Of a stretch of DNA of 64,000 nt, positions 63,521 to 64,000 are shown piece after piece. A program made the position numbers and the translations under genes. The notes under the pieces are model-generated. The model was not told the origin of the DNA. It did no database searches and saw nothing but the letters and a program-made list of their open reading frames with translations. Source of the stretch: Chloroflexota bacterium (GTDB taxonomy: Bacteria; Chloroflexota; Anaerolineae; Aggregatilineales; Phototrophicaceae). Within the stretch, counting starts at the first letter, position 1, and the number at the start of each line of letters is the position of its first letter. Where the stretch lies: contig JAPPMO010000044.1 in NCBI GenBank assembly GCA_028873975.1, positions 1-64,000 of the forward strand. The letters are read 5' to 3'.

Positions 63521-63747
63521 CCTGACAGCCGTTCGGCGCGTAACCGGCGCATCTGGGCAGTCGCGTTTTCGCAATATGTCCAGCCTGTGCTTTTACCGCA
63601 GTTCGGGGTCTTCAAGAAAAAGGACGAGCCAACCGCCGTTGACTCGTCGCTTAACTATGAAACTGAAAGATGGGATCGCGCTAGATGGCATGATCGCGGG
63701 AAGCAACAGCCATTCCGTCCATGCCCCGGCTTGAGGGACTGCCGGAC

Positions 63748-63984
63748 TTAGGCGCGAACGTTGTTTTTGTGCCTGTAGATGATGCGACCTCGATTCATAT
63801 CATAGGCGCTCATCTCGACTTTGACACGGTCTCCCAAAAGTATACGTATGTAATACTTTCGCATTTTGCCCGACAAATATGCCAGTACTTGATGTCCGTT
63901 ATCCAGTTCAACTTTGAACTGCGTATTGGGCAAGGCTTCGATTACCGTACCTTCAACTTCGATCTTTTCTTCTTTCTTGGCCAT
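63748..63984 (-). CDS. infA: Translation initiation factor IF-1
   Basis: 78-residue OB-fold factor that binds the ribosomal A site during initiation. '[21 protein letters not shown]' start, '[21 protein letters not shown]' and '[15 protein letters not shown]' are diagnostic. GGGAGG lies just before the ATG. The last residues ('[15 protein letters not shown]') are slightly longer than in many homologues. It may be the first gene of a further operon outside the window. Confidence 0.95.
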   Translation of the reverse strand: MAKKEEKIEVEGTVIEALPNTQFKVELDNGHQVLAYLSGKMRKYYIRILLGDRVKVEMSAYDMNRGRIIYRHKNNVRA

Positions 63985-64000
63985 GTTCCTCCCTAGTGGA

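Noticed and set aside
63485..63751. Small gene beginning MLKKYDAIANPD
   Set aside because: It starts inside the right end of MITE copy 5 and continues through non-conserved sequence into infA antisense; no support.
1..64000. tRNA or rRNA genes
   Set aside because: I scanned intergenic gaps for cloverleaf and rRNA hallmarks and saw none; a covariance search would be needed to exclude a tRNA firmly.

Overview
The window looks like a chromosomal piece of a GC-rich bacterium, most likely a member of the Chloroflexota (Anaerolineae-like). This is an inference from gene content (hrcA-grpE-dnaK-dnaJ-prmA-menG cluster, secreted SH3-type protein, PMT/ArnT-like membrane glycosyltransferases, acyl-CoA degradation genes, SEC-C type SecA) and from the very high load of short dispersed repeats; there is no rRNA or recognisable tRNA to confirm it.

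Layout. 1-1.5 kb: glutaryl-CoA-type acyl-CoA dehydrogenase. 1.5-6.3 kb: an accessory island with an EcoRI-family adenine methyltransferase, a coupled protein with a HEPN-like RNGLAH motif, a 166-bp tandem array of fused gene ends, a RAYT transposase bracketed by inverted REP palindromes, a Phd/VapC toxin-antitoxin pair and an intact DUF262-HNH gene. 6.3-8.2 kb: small metal-binding protein, QueG. 8.2-13.1 kb (minus): amidase, then a HerA-type ATPase with a PD-(D/E)xK-like partner, a candidate antiphage pair of visibly lower GC. 13.1-15.9 kb (minus): copper ATPase and CsoR-like repressor with an operator-like palindrome. 16.4-20.9 kb: secreted SH3 protein, methylmalonyl-CoA epimerase, acyl-CoA dehydrogenase and MDR oxidoreductase. 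21.8-22.8 kb: hypothetical and CYTH proteins between inverted repeats. 23.5-31.8 kb: acyl-CoA carboxylase genes (carboxyltransferase, biotin carboxylase, biotin carrier) split by a type III restriction-modification cassette flanked by 55-bp perfect direct repeats. 32-40.6 kb: dihaem cytochrome, three polytopic glycosyltransferase-like proteins, CHAD protein. 41-50 kb: SDR, YbaK, Pfk, DnaE, MutM. 49.7-56 kb (minus): MBL hydrolase, SecA, VTT membrane protein, Prs, thioredoxin. 56.2-63.2 kb: hrcA-grpE-dnaK-dnaJ-prmA-menG. 63.7-64 kb: infA (minus).

The core genes tell a coherent story: acyl-CoA dehydrogenases, acyl-CoA (probably propionyl-CoA) carboxylase and methylmalonyl-CoA epimerase for amino-acid and odd-chain acid degradation; protein-folding stress response; DNA replication and repair. 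Between them, nearly every intergenic gap is filled with repeats. Reading these closely gave the main new observations: (a) a MITE-like family with about 18-bp terminal inverted repeats and 10-bp target duplications, five copies; (b) a REP-like palindrome family whose only visible candidate mobiliser is the RAYT at 3.8 kb; (c) a C-rich/G-quadruplex-type repeat that has also entered a coding sequence in frame; (d) a restriction-modification cassette inserted exactly at the end of a carboxylase gene with reconstruction of that gene end. Three defence-like loci (methyltransferase/HEPN/DUF262, HerA-nuclease, type III R-M) plus a toxin-antitoxin pair lie within the first 30 kb.
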